64,000 nt of DNA, taken from assembly GCF_949769255.1 (NCBI RefSeq), contig NZ_OX458329.1:682001-746000 (forward strand), read 5' to 3'. Positions 11,436 through 20,459 of the stretch are shown in pieces. The DNA is from Mobiluncus massiliensis (GTDB taxonomy: Bacteria; Actinomycetota; Actinomycetes; Actinomycetales; Actinomycetaceae). Numbering within the stretch: position 1 is the first letter of the stretch; the number at the start of each line of letters is the position of its first letter. A model generated the notes under the pieces. That model did no database searches. It was not told the DNA's origin and worked only from the letters and a program-made list of their open reading frames with translations. The translations under genes were made by a program, and so were the position numbers.

Positions 11436-12464
11436 TCATGATGCTGCACCGGGTGAGGTAGCGCTGGATTCTCGGGGAATGAGGCTGGATACATCACATG
11501 TATAGCTGCGTGCGGGTTTACCAGCTAAAAATTCAGTTAAGAGGTTTGCGGCGACCACCGCGTAGAGCGAAGGATCACGTGAAACTGCCGTAATGGCGGG
11601 GGAAGTGACTCGGCAAATGGGAGAATCTTCGCAAGATGCCAACAATACTTGCTTGCCAATAGTTAGTCCGAGTTTGAGACAGGCGTTGACCCCTCCTACG
11701 GCTAAAACCTCGTTGTCATAGATGATAGCCGGCAGTCCTTCCAGAGGTGAAAGGAGGGATAGTGTGGATGAAAGTCCCTCGTTTTCGGTCGAGTTAGCGC
11801 AGATTACGCTGCCAAAATTGATTCCGCTCTCATTACCGTAATCCTGCAAAGCCTCACAGCGGCGCTTGGTGTGCAGGAGCGCTTCGTTGCCGCCCACATA
11901 GGTGACACTGGTAGCTCCGCACATTTTGAGATGGGTAGCTAACGTTGCAATTAGGTCGAATTCATTTGTGACCAGGGAAGGGAATCCTTCCACTTGTTCC
12001 CCGACGAATACACCAGGAAGGTTAAGCTCTTCGAGGAGGCGTGCGCGCGGATCTTGTGAAACCGGATCGGTGATAACGACACCGTCCACACGGCGTTCCT
12101 TGGACCATTTCCGGTAGATTTCCAGCTCCTGGCCCATCGTGGTACAGGTCTGGAGAACCAGGCTTAAACCGGCGGCGGTGAGCTGCGATTCGAGTCCCAG
12201 CAAAAAATCGAAAAAGAATCGTTCGGAAACATAGGATTCACGGGAACGTGCGATGACATAGCCGATAGCTTCGGCACGGGCTCGTGATAGTGCCTGTGCC
12301 AGGGGATGCGGAACCCACCCTTTTTTGTGTGCTATCTCTAAAATACGTTCCCTGGTTGAGCGAGAGATTCCAGGGCGATTGTTGAGGGCAAAGGACACTG
12401 CTGTGATGGATACCCCTGCCTCACGTGCAATGTCATTAATAGTGAGACGCTCCACCTCAATCAC
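11436..12464 (-). CDS. LacI-family repressor of the mannoside locus
   Basis: A 342-residue LacI/GalR regulator. The N-terminal helix-turn-helix is LTINDIAREAGVSITAVSFALNN (residues 7-29) with a hinge helix near HPLAQALSRARA, followed by a periplasmic-binding-like effector domain. It starts with GTG at 12464; GTG three codons later is possible. It is divergent from the alpha-mannosidase gene, and a palindrome centred on CG sits in the 101-bp shared region, so it most likely represses the locus until a mannoside or mannose-containing oligosaccharide binds. The effector is inferred from the neighbours only. Confidence 0.9.
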   Translation of the reverse strand: MIEVERLTINDIAREAGVSITAVSFALNNRPGISRSTRERILEIAHKKGWVPHPLAQALSRARAEAIGYVIARSRESYVSERFFFDFLLGLESQLTAAGLSLVLQTCTTMGQELEIYRKWSKERRVDGVVITDPVSQDPRARLLEELNLPGVFVGEQVEGFPSLVTNEFDLIATLATHLKMCGATSVTYVGGNEALLHTKRRCEALQDYGNESGINFGSVICANSTENEGLSSTLSLLSPLEGLPAIIYDNEVLAVGGVNACLKLGLTIGKQVLLASCEDSPICRVTSPAITAVSRDPSLYAVVAANLLTEFLAGKPARSYTCDVSSLIPRESSATSPGAAS

Positions 12465-12499
12465 GCAACTCTCTGGAACTGGAAAATTAATTGAAATCC

Positions 12500-12528
12500 T
12501 TGTACTAAAGCGTTTTAGTAGCTACCAT
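12500..12528 (+). promoter_or_regulatory. Promoter of the mannosidase operon with LacI-type operator
   Basis: A -35 like TTGTAC (12500-12505) and a -10 like TACCAT (12523-12528) are separated by 17 bp. Between and overlapping them is an 18-bp near-perfect palindrome, TACTAAAGCGTTTTAGTA (12503-12520), with a central CG and one mismatched pair. This is the shape of a LacI-family operator. Binding there would block RNA polymerase for the sugar operon and could also act on the divergent lacI-type gene. Confidence 0.7.
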
Positions 12529-12565
12529 AGTACCAAATGCTACACGGAAGCAAAGGTGCTTAGAT

Positions 12566-15500
12566 ATGCATGAGAATCCAGAAATTCTGATCCAGCGGGT
12601 GAAACGTACGTTGGAAGAACGTTTGGTTCCTGCCATATATAGTCCTATATCCCCGCTACGAGTTAGTGCCTGGCGTGTTCCTCGCGAAGGGGAGGTCATT
12701 GGTGAGCCAGTTTCCTTTTCTGATATCCCAGACACTTTCCCCGAATTCGCAGTGGGACAATCCTGGGGAAGCGCTTGGGAAACCACTTGGTTCAAATTTC
12801 AGGGCACGGTTCCGGCTGTCGATTCCCTGAGCTGTCGGGAAGGCGATGTGGTTGAAGCGCGTCTGGACTTGGGATGGTCTGATGTTTCGGCAGGATTTCA
12901 AGCGGAAGGTTTGGTACGGGATATCGCAGGAAATGCGATTAAAGCGGTTAATCCCCGTAACCAGTGGGTTCCTCTGCCGGTTGCGAAGCACGTTTCCCAG
13001 GATTTTCAGTTTTACGTTGAAGCTGCAGCGAACCCCTTGCTTTTGGACATTCCCCCATTTCAGCCCACCGATGAGGGGGACAAACTCACTGCATCTACCC
13101 AGGATATTTATACTCTGCACGCTGCTGACGTCGTGATTCGTCACGGTGATATTTACGATTTTGTCTTGGATGTGTCCATTTTGCTGGAGCTAGTGCAATC
13201 CGCTGCGCAGCTCACCCATCGAGAATTAGAAATCCTGTTCGGTATTTCCAGTGCCTTAGATTGTCTCGATTTTCAACGCTTGTGCGACACTGTACCCCTG
13301 GCTCAGAAGCGTCTGCAACCTCTGTTGGATCGTCCCGCCTTGCCCCGTGAGCACGAGCTTTTTGCGGTAGGACACGCACATATTGATTCGGCTTGGCTGT
13401 GGCCATTGCGGGAGACAAGGCGTAAAGTTGCGCGGACCCTGGCGAATGTTGTCCGTTTGCTAGAAGACGGTCATGAAATGGTGTTTGCGCTTCCGGCGGC
13501 ACAGCACGTGGCTTGGTTAGAGCAAGATGAGCCGCAACTCTTTGAGCGAGTAAAAGCACTCGTGGCAAAGGGAAAAATTGTCCCGGTGGGAGGCATGTGG
13601 GTGGAGCCTGATGCGGTTCTGCCCGGAGGAGAAGCCTTAGCTCGGCAACTTGTAGAGGGCTTGAACTATTTCACAGAAAAATTTGACGTGAGCTGTCAAG
13701 AGATTTGGCTCCCCGATTCTTTTGGTTACACAGCGGCTTTACCGCAGTTAGCTCGCTGTGCAGGGATTTCGCGGTTCCTGACCCAAAAAATCTCTTGGAA
13801 CCAAACCAATATATTTCCTCACCATACCTTGTGGTGGGAGGGTATAGACGGTTCGCGTGTCTTTACACATTTCCCTCCTGCAGATACCTATGGCTCAGAT
13901 GTGACCGGAGCTCAGCTACGTCACGCGGTTGAAAACTTTAAAGAAGCGGGGAGAGCAAATTCCTCAATGCTGCTTTATGGCTATGGGGACGGCGGGGGCG
14001 GCCCCACTAGGGAAATGTTGGAACGTTTGGCGCGAGTGCGGAATCTGGAAGGATTTGCCAAAACTCACCATGCGACGCCACAGGAATTCTTTGATCAGGC
14101 TCAAGCAGAATATGACCAGCCGCCCACCTGGGTCGGAGAACTCTATCTGGAAAAACATCGCGGCACTCTGACCTCCCATGTCAGTGCCAAACAGGGGAAC
14201 CGACGCAGTGAGGCGCTATTGCGTGAAGCCGAATGGTGGGCAGCAACGGCCGCGGTACGAGGGCTACTGGACTACCCATACCAGGATTTTCAAAAGCTGT
14301 GGCACCAGGTATTGCTTTGTCAGTTTCATGACATTCTCCCCGGCAGTTCTATCGCCTGGGTTTACCGAGAAACAGCGGAAATTTATGCCTCGGTGCGGCA
14401 AAGTTGCGAAAGTATTATCGAGAAAAGCCTGCAAGCACTCGGGTCTGCGTCACCTACGAAGGCAGACCAAGCTGGTAATGAGTCCGCTAACAGGGACGAA
14501 GCGACAAGTACCTCGCTATGTTTGGCCAACGCCACGTCTTTCCCGATTCTCTCGGTTCCCAGCGGGGCAGGCGCGACGGTGGAACCGCCTGCAAATGACT
14601 TGCAGATAAATCGGGAGAAACACGAAATCTCAAATAGCTACCTGAAGTTGCGTTTCGATGAATCGGGTCGTTGTGTTTCCTTGCAGGATCGCCAGGGAGT
14701 GGAATTTATTCCCGCCGAAGCCCCGGCCGGAATGTTCCAGATACATCAGGATTTCCCCAATCAGTGGGATGCTTGGGACATTGACTACTTTTATCGGGGT
14801 TCACTGTGTACCCCATGCATGTCTGCCCCTGAACTGGGGCTGGAGGAGGACTTTGCCTGGGTACGTTCTCGGATGACATTTGGCGATTCTGAAGCTGCGA
14901 TTACCTGGAAACTCGGTGCGCACAGTAGAGCGGTCGATATCTCAGTCGAGGCAGACTGGCACGAACAGGAAAAACTGCTAAAACTCGCTTTTGGGGTGAA
15001 TCTTCACACAGACCATGCCCAATTTGAAACGCAGTTTGGTTACCTTACCAGAGCAATCCATGACAATACTTCTTGGGATGCGGCCCGCTTTGAGGTTAGC
15101 GCGCATCGCTGGCTCCGTCTCGAAAATGCTTCCTTAGCTCTAGCGATTGCCAACGATGCAACTTATGGTTGGGACATTACTCGACATCACCAAGACCGGG
15201 GAACCTATCAACTGGTGCGTGCAACCCTGGTGAAATCAGCCAAGTACCCTGACCCTCAACAAGATCAGGGACATTTTACTTGGAACTTTCGGGTGCGTCC
15301 GCAAGCCACTGTGATGGAGGCTATCAGGGATGGGCAGGACATTAACTTGCGACGGCGCTACTACCATGGCAACCCTATTGCACCTCTTGTCAGTGTGGAA
15401 GGAGCAGTAGTGGAATCAATGAGCCTTTGCCCTGATGAAAGTGGGGATTTGGGGTTGCGTATCTACGAGGGGACCGGAGGTCCGCAACAGGTGCGGATAC

Positions 15501-15673
15501 GTATTCCCGAGGCTCAGCGTGTCTGGACTACTGACTTGCGCTATCAACCCAGCACGGAAGCTCCGGTCTTGCGTCAGGTGGACGGGGAATACCTGCTTGA
15601 ACTGGGCGCATTCCAAATTGCAACTTTGAGAGCCAGCTTTAGTTCCTCTCAATCAGGGGAGGTTAAGTCGTGA
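12566..15673 (+). CDS. GH38 alpha-mannosidase
   Basis: Protein of 1035 residues with the GH38 plan: N-terminal beta region (about 1-260), catalytic domain and C-terminal beta domains. The metal site is GHAHIDSAWLWPLRE (His270, His272, Asp274) and the likely nucleophile is Asp384 in WLPDSFGYTAALPQ. ISWNQTNIFPHHTLWWEGIDGS and FHDILPGSSIAWVY are further hallmarks. GH38 removes terminal alpha-linked mannose, in bacteria often from N-glycans. No signal peptide, so it acts in the cytoplasm on imported oligosaccharides. It is the first gene of the operon and overlaps the next by 4 bp (GTGA). Confidence 0.95.
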   Translation: MHENPEILIQRVKRTLEERLVPAIYSPISPLRVSAWRVPREGEVIGEPVSFSDIPDTFPEFAVGQSWGSAWETTWFKFQGTVPAVDSLSCREGDVVEARLDLGWSDVSAGFQAEGLVRDIAGNAIKAVNPRNQWVPLPVAKHVSQDFQFYVEAAANPLLLDIPPFQPTDEGDKLTASTQDIYTLHAADVVIRHGDIYDFVLDVSILLELVQSAAQLTHRELEILFGISSALDCLDFQRLCDTVPLAQKRLQPLLDRPALPREHELFAVGHAHIDSAWLWPLRETRRKVARTLANVVRLLEDGHEMVFALPAAQHVAWLEQDEPQLFERVKALVAKGKIVPVGGMWVEPDAVLPGGEALARQLVEGLNYFTEKFDVSCQEIWLPDSFGYTAALPQLARCAGISRFLTQKISWNQTNIFPHHTLWWEGIDGSRVFTHFPPADTYGSDVTGAQLRHAVENFKEAGRANSSMLLYGYGDGGGGPTREMLERLARVRNLEGFAKTHHATPQEFFDQAQAEYDQPPTWVGELYLEKHRGTLTSHVSAKQGNRRSEALLREAEWWAATAAVRGLLDYPYQDFQKLWHQVLLCQFHDILPGSSIAWVYRETAEIYASVRQSCESIIEKSLQALGSASPTKADQAGNESANRDEATSTSLCLANATSFPILSVPSGAGATVEPPANDLQINREKHEISNSYLKLRFDESGRCVSLQDRQGVEFIPAEAPAGMFQIHQDFPNQWDAWDIDYFYRGSLCTPCMSAPELGLEEDFAWVRSRMTFGDSEAAITWKLGAHSRAVDISVEADWHEQEKLLKLAFGVNLHTDHAQFETQFGYLTRAIHDNTSWDAARFEVSAHRWLRLENASLALAIANDATYGWDITRHHQDRGTYQLVRATLVKSAKYPDPQQDQGHFTWNFRVRPQATVMEAIRDGQDINLRRRYYHGNPIAPLVSVEGAVVESMSLCPDESGDLGLRIYEGTGGPQQVRIRIPEAQRVWTTDLRYQPSTEAPVLRQVDGEYLLELGAFQIATLRASFSSSQSGEVKS

Positions 15674-16884
15674 GTTTGCAGACGGAAAAATCCTCGATGA
15701 GATTTGGAGTGAATTACACCCCACGGGAAGGTTGGTTCCACTCCTGGTTGGATTTCGACCCGGGGAAGGTCAGAGCTGACCTGGAACAGATTGCTTCGCT
15801 GGGAGTGGATCACATTCGAGTGTTTCCTCTTTGGCCGTTGTTGCAGCCCAATCGCAGCCTCATTCGAAGCCAGGCCATCGACGATGTTGGTACCGTGGTG
15901 CAGATAGCTCACGAGTGTGGGCTGGACACGACTGTCGATGTGCTGCAAGGACATCTGTCATCCTTCGACTTCCTGCCCTCCTGGGTTACAAGCTGGCACG
16001 AGGTGAATGTTTTCACTGATGAAGCGGCAGTGTCTGCTGAATCGCAACTGATTCTCACTTTAGGCAAAGCCTTACGGGAACTGCCGGGGTTTAGCGGTTT
16101 AAGTTTAGGAAATGAATTTATCCAGTTTGCCGCACCGCGTCATCCGCACTCCCAAAAAATAACTCACGAGCAGGCAGAGAAGTGGTTGGAAACGCTCTTT
16201 TCACAGGCACAACGTGTTGCGCCGGGTAAGACACACACCTTTTCTCATGATGATGACATTTGGTTCGATTCGAAACACCCGTTTGTTCCTGGCGATGCGG
16301 TGAAATTCGGGGATAATATTACGGTTCATTCCTGGATCTTTGGTACCGTGGCGCCACATTATGGCAAGAGCGCCGTGGAGTTGACTTGGTTTGCGCGCTA
16401 CCTGTGCGAGCTGGCCGATGCTTGGGCGCGTGCCTACGGTATCGCTCCTCGCCCGATTTGGTTACAGGAGGTTGGCGCCCCTGAACACTGGATAGAGCGA
16501 GAGGACATCCCGCAATTTGTCAGGGACACCGTGCTGAACCTACGCGGCGACTCAAGTTGTGGGTTGAGCCCGAACCTGCGGGCGATTACCTGGTGGTGTT
16601 CACACGATGTCAACTCAGACCTTGCTGATTTTCCGCATTTCGAGCATAGCTTGGGATTGTTCGACCAGCATGGTGCCGTAAAGCCCGTTGGTCAGGCCTT
16701 CGCTGCGGCCATTAGAGAATGGGGTAACCCCGGCCCCGCTCACTCCCGAGAGTCCCAAGAAATCGAACTGGGTACTCACAACCGGCAGCTTTTAAATGCG
16801 GACCAAGAATTTTTTGCTAACTGGGTGCGGTGGGCTAGAGAAGGGCAGGTGAAGCGTATAGATATCAAGCTAGTGGAGGATTAG
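15670..16884 (+). CDS. GH5-like cytoplasmic glycoside hydrolase (possible beta-mannosidase)
   Basis: Predicted (beta/alpha)8 glycosidase of 404 residues without a signal peptide. The likely acid/base is Glu149 in SLGNEFIQF and the likely nucleophile Glu267 in IWLQEVGAPE, the spacing of clan GH-A. It starts FGVNYTPREGWFHSWLDFD. Pairing with GH38 and a sugar importer recalls bifidobacterial N-glycan loci, where a GH5_18 enzyme cleaves the Man-beta-1,4-GlcNAc core; I infer a similar job here, but subfamily assignment needs a database comparison. GTG start at 15670 overlaps the GH38 stop (GTGA), indicating translational coupling. Confidence 0.75.
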   Translation: MSLQTEKSSMRFGVNYTPREGWFHSWLDFDPGKVRADLEQIASLGVDHIRVFPLWPLLQPNRSLIRSQAIDDVGTVVQIAHECGLDTTVDVLQGHLSSFDFLPSWVTSWHEVNVFTDEAAVSAESQLILTLGKALRELPGFSGLSLGNEFIQFAAPRHPHSQKITHEQAEKWLETLFSQAQRVAPGKTHTFSHDDDIWFDSKHPFVPGDAVKFGDNITVHSWIFGTVAPHYGKSAVELTWFARYLCELADAWARAYGIAPRPIWLQEVGAPEHWIEREDIPQFVRDTVLNLRGDSSCGLSPNLRAITWWCSHDVNSDLADFPHFEHSLGLFDQHGAVKPVGQAFAAAIREWGNPGPAHSRESQEIELGTHNRQLLNADQEFFANWVRWAREGQVKRIDIKLVED

Positions 16885-16937
16885 TTCCAAACCACATTTC
16901 AACTGATTTATTCCCATATACAACCACAAGGAGAAAC

Positions 16938-18206
16938 ATGAAATTGCGCAACATTGCCGTACCAATTGCGGCCCTTTCCCTTTTGCTAGCCGGTTGTACC
17001 GGTGGCGGCGCCTCAACCGGAGCTGCTGGAAGCGACCAAGCCCAGGAAATAACTTTCCAAACTTGGTCCCTGAAGAACGACCGTTTCACGCCGTACTTTG
17101 AGAAGTTAGTCGCAGATTTTGAAAAAGACAATCCCGGAACCAAAGTTAACTGGATTGACCAGCCTGGTGACGGTTATGAGGACAAAATCTTGCAGCAAGC
17201 AGATTCCGGCGAACTGCCTGACGTAATTAACCTTCCGCCAGAATTCGCCTATAAGTTGGCGCAAGTCGATTTGCTGGTCGACTTGGAAGCCAAGGATGCC
17301 AAGAAACTTGATGAATACGTTGATGGCGCTACTAATGCGTACCGTTACCCCGATATCAAGGGACAATACGGTTATGCTTGGTACCTTGGTACGGATTTGA
17401 ACTGGTTCAACACCAAAGCCATCCAAGAGGCGGGACTGGATACGACTAATCTACCTACCGACTTGGATTCTCTGTTTGACATGGCCAAGAAGGTTGCTGC
17501 CGCAACCAATGGAGAAGTGAAAATGATTGCGGACGTACCGCGAACCGGTACCCTATCCGCTGCTGGCGTGAAAATTATTGAAAACGGTAAATTCGTGTTC
17601 AACTCGCCGGACGCGGTGAAAGTAGTGGAACGTTATAAGGACGCCTATGCTGCAGGAGCAATGCCCCCGGAGGCTTTGAATGCCGATTACCTGGGTAACT
17701 CCGCGTTGTACAAGCAAGGTAAGACTGCCTGGACCACCGCTTCGGCCGGATTCCCCTCCGAATTGGAAAAAGAAGCTCCGACATTGCTGGAGAGTACAGT
17801 TTCCACGCCGCGCATCGGCCATGCTCCGCTGTTTATTCAGGGAATTTCCGTGTCCGCTAAGTCAAAGGCTCCAGATCTGGCAATGAAGTTTGCGCAGTAC
17901 GTGACGAATAACACGAACCAAATTGAATTCCTGAAGATAGCCCAAGGATTCTTCCCCGGCACCAAGGAAGGTAATGAGAATCCGGACAGCTTTACTTCGG
18001 TGATTGAGATTCCGTTGCAGAAAACTGCTACTGAGCAAGCTGCAGCCGCTATCGGTGATGCTACTCCAGAGTATCCAATTCAGTTTACTTACGATATGGA
18101 CAAGTACCTGCAACAGCAAGTAGCCTTAGCTGTCAAGGGTGACATCCCGGTTCAAGAGGCTTTAGATAAAGCCGCAGATTACGCAAATAAGAACCTCGGG
18201 AAGTAA
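16938..18206 (+). CDS. Sugar ABC transporter, solute-binding lipoprotein
   Basis: Protein of 422 residues of the family 1 extracellular solute-binding proteins. The lipobox LLAGC places the lipid-modified Cys at residue 20, after a hydrophobic signal. The mature protein contains EITFQTWSLKNDRFTPYFEKLVADFEKDNPG, LPDVINLPPEFAYKLA and YGYAWYLGTDLNWFNTKA, typical of oligosaccharide binders. ATG 16938 follows AAGGAG. It precedes two permease genes and follows two glycosidases, so it should capture mannose-containing oligosaccharides outside the cell (inferred). Confidence 0.92.
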   Translation: MKLRNIAVPIAALSLLLAGCTGGGASTGAAGSDQAQEITFQTWSLKNDRFTPYFEKLVADFEKDNPGTKVNWIDQPGDGYEDKILQQADSGELPDVINLPPEFAYKLAQVDLLVDLEAKDAKKLDEYVDGATNAYRYPDIKGQYGYAWYLGTDLNWFNTKAIQEAGLDTTNLPTDLDSLFDMAKKVAAATNGEVKMIADVPRTGTLSAAGVKIIENGKFVFNSPDAVKVVERYKDAYAAGAMPPEALNADYLGNSALYKQGKTAWTTASAGFPSELEKEAPTLLESTVSTPRIGHAPLFIQGISVSAKSKAPDLAMKFAQYVTNNTNQIEFLKIAQGFFPGTKEGNENPDSFTSVIEIPLQKTATEQAAAAIGDATPEYPIQFTYDMDKYLQQQVALAVKGDIPVQEALDKAADYANKNLGK

Positions 18207-18259
18207 TTTCTGAATATTGCGAAAAGAGCGAGGTTCCAGGCGACATATCAGGAGATAAG

Positions 18260-19210
18260 ATGAAGCCCCCACACAGGTATACTCCCTACGTGCTGTTAGC
18301 ACCGGCGGTGATTTGGGTACTCGTGTTTTCAATTTGGCCTTTTTTGAACACAATCTACCTGTCTTTCACCAACGCTAGACCGTTGCGCACCCCCGAGTTC
18401 ACTGGGTTGACCAATTACCTGCAGTTATTTGCTGACGAGCGTTTCCGATACGCCGTGGTCACCAGTCTGCTCTACGTAGTTATTTGTGTGCCGTTGCTGA
18501 CTTTCTTGCCGCTGTTCCTCGCCCTGTTGGTGCAGCGTAATGTGCCTGGAATCTCGCTCTTTCGTACCACCTACTATTTCCCAGTTATTGCCTCAGTAGT
18601 GGTGGTTGGTATCATCTGGAGCTGGCTGTTCGACTCGCGCGGCCTCGTTAACGAAACCTTCCAGTTCCTAGGGTTGACGCAGTCCCCCGTAAACTTTCTG
18701 ATTAACCGCTGGCTGATTATTGTCTCGGCTGCTCTACTAACGGTATGGAAAGGCCTGGGCTACTATATGGTGATTTATCTCGCTGCCCTAGGTAACGTCT
18801 CCAAGGAGCTGCACGAGGCGGCCGCCATAGATGGCGCCGGCTGGTGGCGGCGCTTTTGGAATGTCACCGTGCCTGGAGTCCGGGGTGCCATGATGCTGAT
18901 TTCGGCGCTCATCACCGTGGCAGCAATCCGGGTATTTACTGAGATTTACGTACTCACTAACGGTTCTGGCGGCCCGGGCGGACAAGCACAATCGTTGGTG
19001 ATGTTAATTCAGCAAACCGGAAAAGGACTAAATGGCAATCTCGGTTTCGCCTCGGCTGTTTCAGTAATTTTGTTCCTATTGACCATTGGACCGCTATTGT
19101 TCGTGGCTTGGATCAACCAGAAAACCGAATTTAAGGAGCTGCGTCGGGAACGCCGGATTCGGAAGGCGCAAAGAAAAGACATTAAATTCAATAAGGCGGT
19201 GAAATCATGA
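18260..19210 (+). CDS. Sugar ABC transporter permease, MalF-like
   Basis: Inner-membrane subunit of 316 residues with six predicted helices. The cytoplasmic EAA loop that docks the ATPase reads HEAAAIDGAGWWRRFWNVTVPGVRGAM (key residues EAA, DGA and G), near residue 190. ATG 18260 follows CAGGAGATAAG. It overlaps the second permease by 4 bp (ATGA). The locus has no ATPase gene, so the pair probably shares a MsiK/UgpC-type ATPase encoded elsewhere, as is common in actinobacteria. Confidence 0.92.
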   Translation: MKPPHRYTPYVLLAPAVIWVLVFSIWPFLNTIYLSFTNARPLRTPEFTGLTNYLQLFADERFRYAVVTSLLYVVICVPLLTFLPLFLALLVQRNVPGISLFRTTYYFPVIASVVVVGIIWSWLFDSRGLVNETFQFLGLTQSPVNFLINRWLIIVSAALLTVWKGLGYYMVIYLAALGNVSKELHEAAAIDGAGWWRRFWNVTVPGVRGAMMLISALITVAAIRVFTEIYVLTNGSGGPGGQAQSLVMLIQQTGKGLNGNLGFASAVSVILFLLTIGPLLFVAWINQKTEFKELRRERRIRKAQRKDIKFNKAVKS

Positions 19211-20076
19211 GTAAGACTCTGATGAAGCGTAGCTCTTCCCGTTCTTTTAATAAGCCTTCTCTGCCCAATATGGTGCTTCGCTACGTACTGTTGATTTTAA
19301 TGATGATAATTTCCGTGGGGCCATTTTTGCTGCAGCTCTCGCTGTCATTAAAGTCAAAGTACGAGGATGTTTATGCATTTCCACCCAAGTTTATTCCGGA
19401 ACATCCGACTTTTGAGAACTATGCCGAAGTAGCGCGAAATATTCCCGTGTTCGATTACACCTGGCACTCTCTGCTGGTGTCGGTGGCGATGGTGGTGTCC
19501 AATGTGATTCTGGCCACTATGGCTGGCTATGCTCTGGCGGCCATGCGTTTTCGTTTTCGTGGCGTAATCCTGGCCTTGATTCTCTCCACGCTGATGCTGC
19601 CCGGAGAAGTCACTCTGACCAGCCAGTATTTGACGGTGAAGGCATTGGGTGCGGCAAACACCTTGGTGGGGGTTTTCCTGCCGACTGCCATTACTGCGAT
19701 TAACGTTCTCTTGATGGCTACGGCTGTGCGCTCCATCCCTCCTGCCGTTTTAGATGCTGCCACGATTGATGGGGCTTCAACGTTACAGCAACTGCGTTAC
19801 GTGGTCTGGCCCAATGTGAGAGGAATGGCGATGGTGGTAGCTCTGATGTCTTTCATCCAAGCATGGGATGACTTCCTGTGGCCATTGGTGGTTCTTTCAG
19901 ATCCAAAGAAGTACACGCTCACAGTCGGTATGCAGTACTTGCAGTCATCTTTTGGGACCAATCCCCGAGTGGTGGCTGCTGGCACGGTAATTGCGCTGAT
20001 TCCTATCATTATTCTCTTTGCGGCCAGCCAAAAGATGTTCTTCCGTGGCGTGCAAGAGGGCGGTGTCAAGGGCTGA
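19207..20076 (+). CDS. Sugar ABC transporter permease, MalG-like
   Basis: Second permease, 289 residues, six predicted helices. The EAA-type loop is LDAATIDGASTLQQLRYVVWPNVRGMA near residue 180. FLLQLSLSLKSKYEDVYAFPPKFIP at the N-terminus and the final SQKMFFRGVQEGGVKG are typical of the MalG group. ATG at 19207 sits in the ATGA overlap with the first permease. It is the last gene of the lacI-regulated operon; the ileS leader follows within about 100 bp. Confidence 0.92.
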   Translation: MSKTLMKRSSSRSFNKPSLPNMVLRYVLLILMMIISVGPFLLQLSLSLKSKYEDVYAFPPKFIPEHPTFENYAEVARNIPVFDYTWHSLLVSVAMVVSNVILATMAGYALAAMRFRFRGVILALILSTLMLPGEVTLTSQYLTVKALGAANTLVGVFLPTAITAINVLLMATAVRSIPPAVLDAATIDGASTLQQLRYVVWPNVRGMAMVVALMSFIQAWDDFLWPLVVLSDPKKYTLTVGMQYLQSSFGTNPRVVAAGTVIALIPIIILFAASQKMFFRGVQEGGVKG

Positions 20077-20169
20077 TAGCGCAGGCATGCGAAAGGCACG
20101 GCGTTTTGAATAATGCTTGCGTTTTATGTACATAAGGTACGCCACTTGTTTGAGTCCAGAGTAAAAACT

Positions 20170-20456
20170 GGATAGAGTGGAGTCCGCGTTGAACCGGTCC
20201 GGGCTGTTGGGTCCGGGTATCGCCGGGGAGCTTCGGAAAGAACGGTTGCGTACCATGTGCGCGACTCATTAGACTCCGACGGGCAGGCCCGTAACAGCCG
20301 TATTGAGCGGCTCACTTGGCCAACTCAATAGTCTGGCCGCACCGATTGGTCGGCACCCAGACTTTTGCAGGACCACGTGAGCAAGCGAGGTGGTACCGCG
20401 CCCACCGACAAAGTGTCGCAGGCGTCCTCGTGAATGAACGATTCGCGATAAGGACG
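20170..20456 (+). promoter_or_regulatory. T-box riboswitch controlling ileS translation
   Basis: The T-box core AGGTGGTACCGCG is at 20388-20400. CGAGG (20386-20390) and CGCC (20399-20402) can pair with CCTCG (20426-20430) and GGCG (20421-20424) to form the antisequestrator, with the TGGTACC bulge that binds uncharged tRNA-Ile and an inner CGACA/TGTCG hairpin. The alternative hairpin pairs CGTCC (20423-20427) and TCGTGAAT (20428-20435) with ATTCGCGA (20441-20448) and GGACG (20452-20456), which hides the ileS ribosome site AGGACG. The two forms share bases and exclude each other, so control is translational. The 5' edge is approximate. ATC at 20219-20221 is only a candidate specifier; Stem I was not resolved. 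Confidence 0.85.
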
Positions 20457-20459
20457 AAG

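Noticed and set aside
20316-20459. Upstream extension of the ileS reading frame to 20316
   Set aside because: It would translate the T-box leader, and the real start ATG 20460 has the regulated ribosome site.
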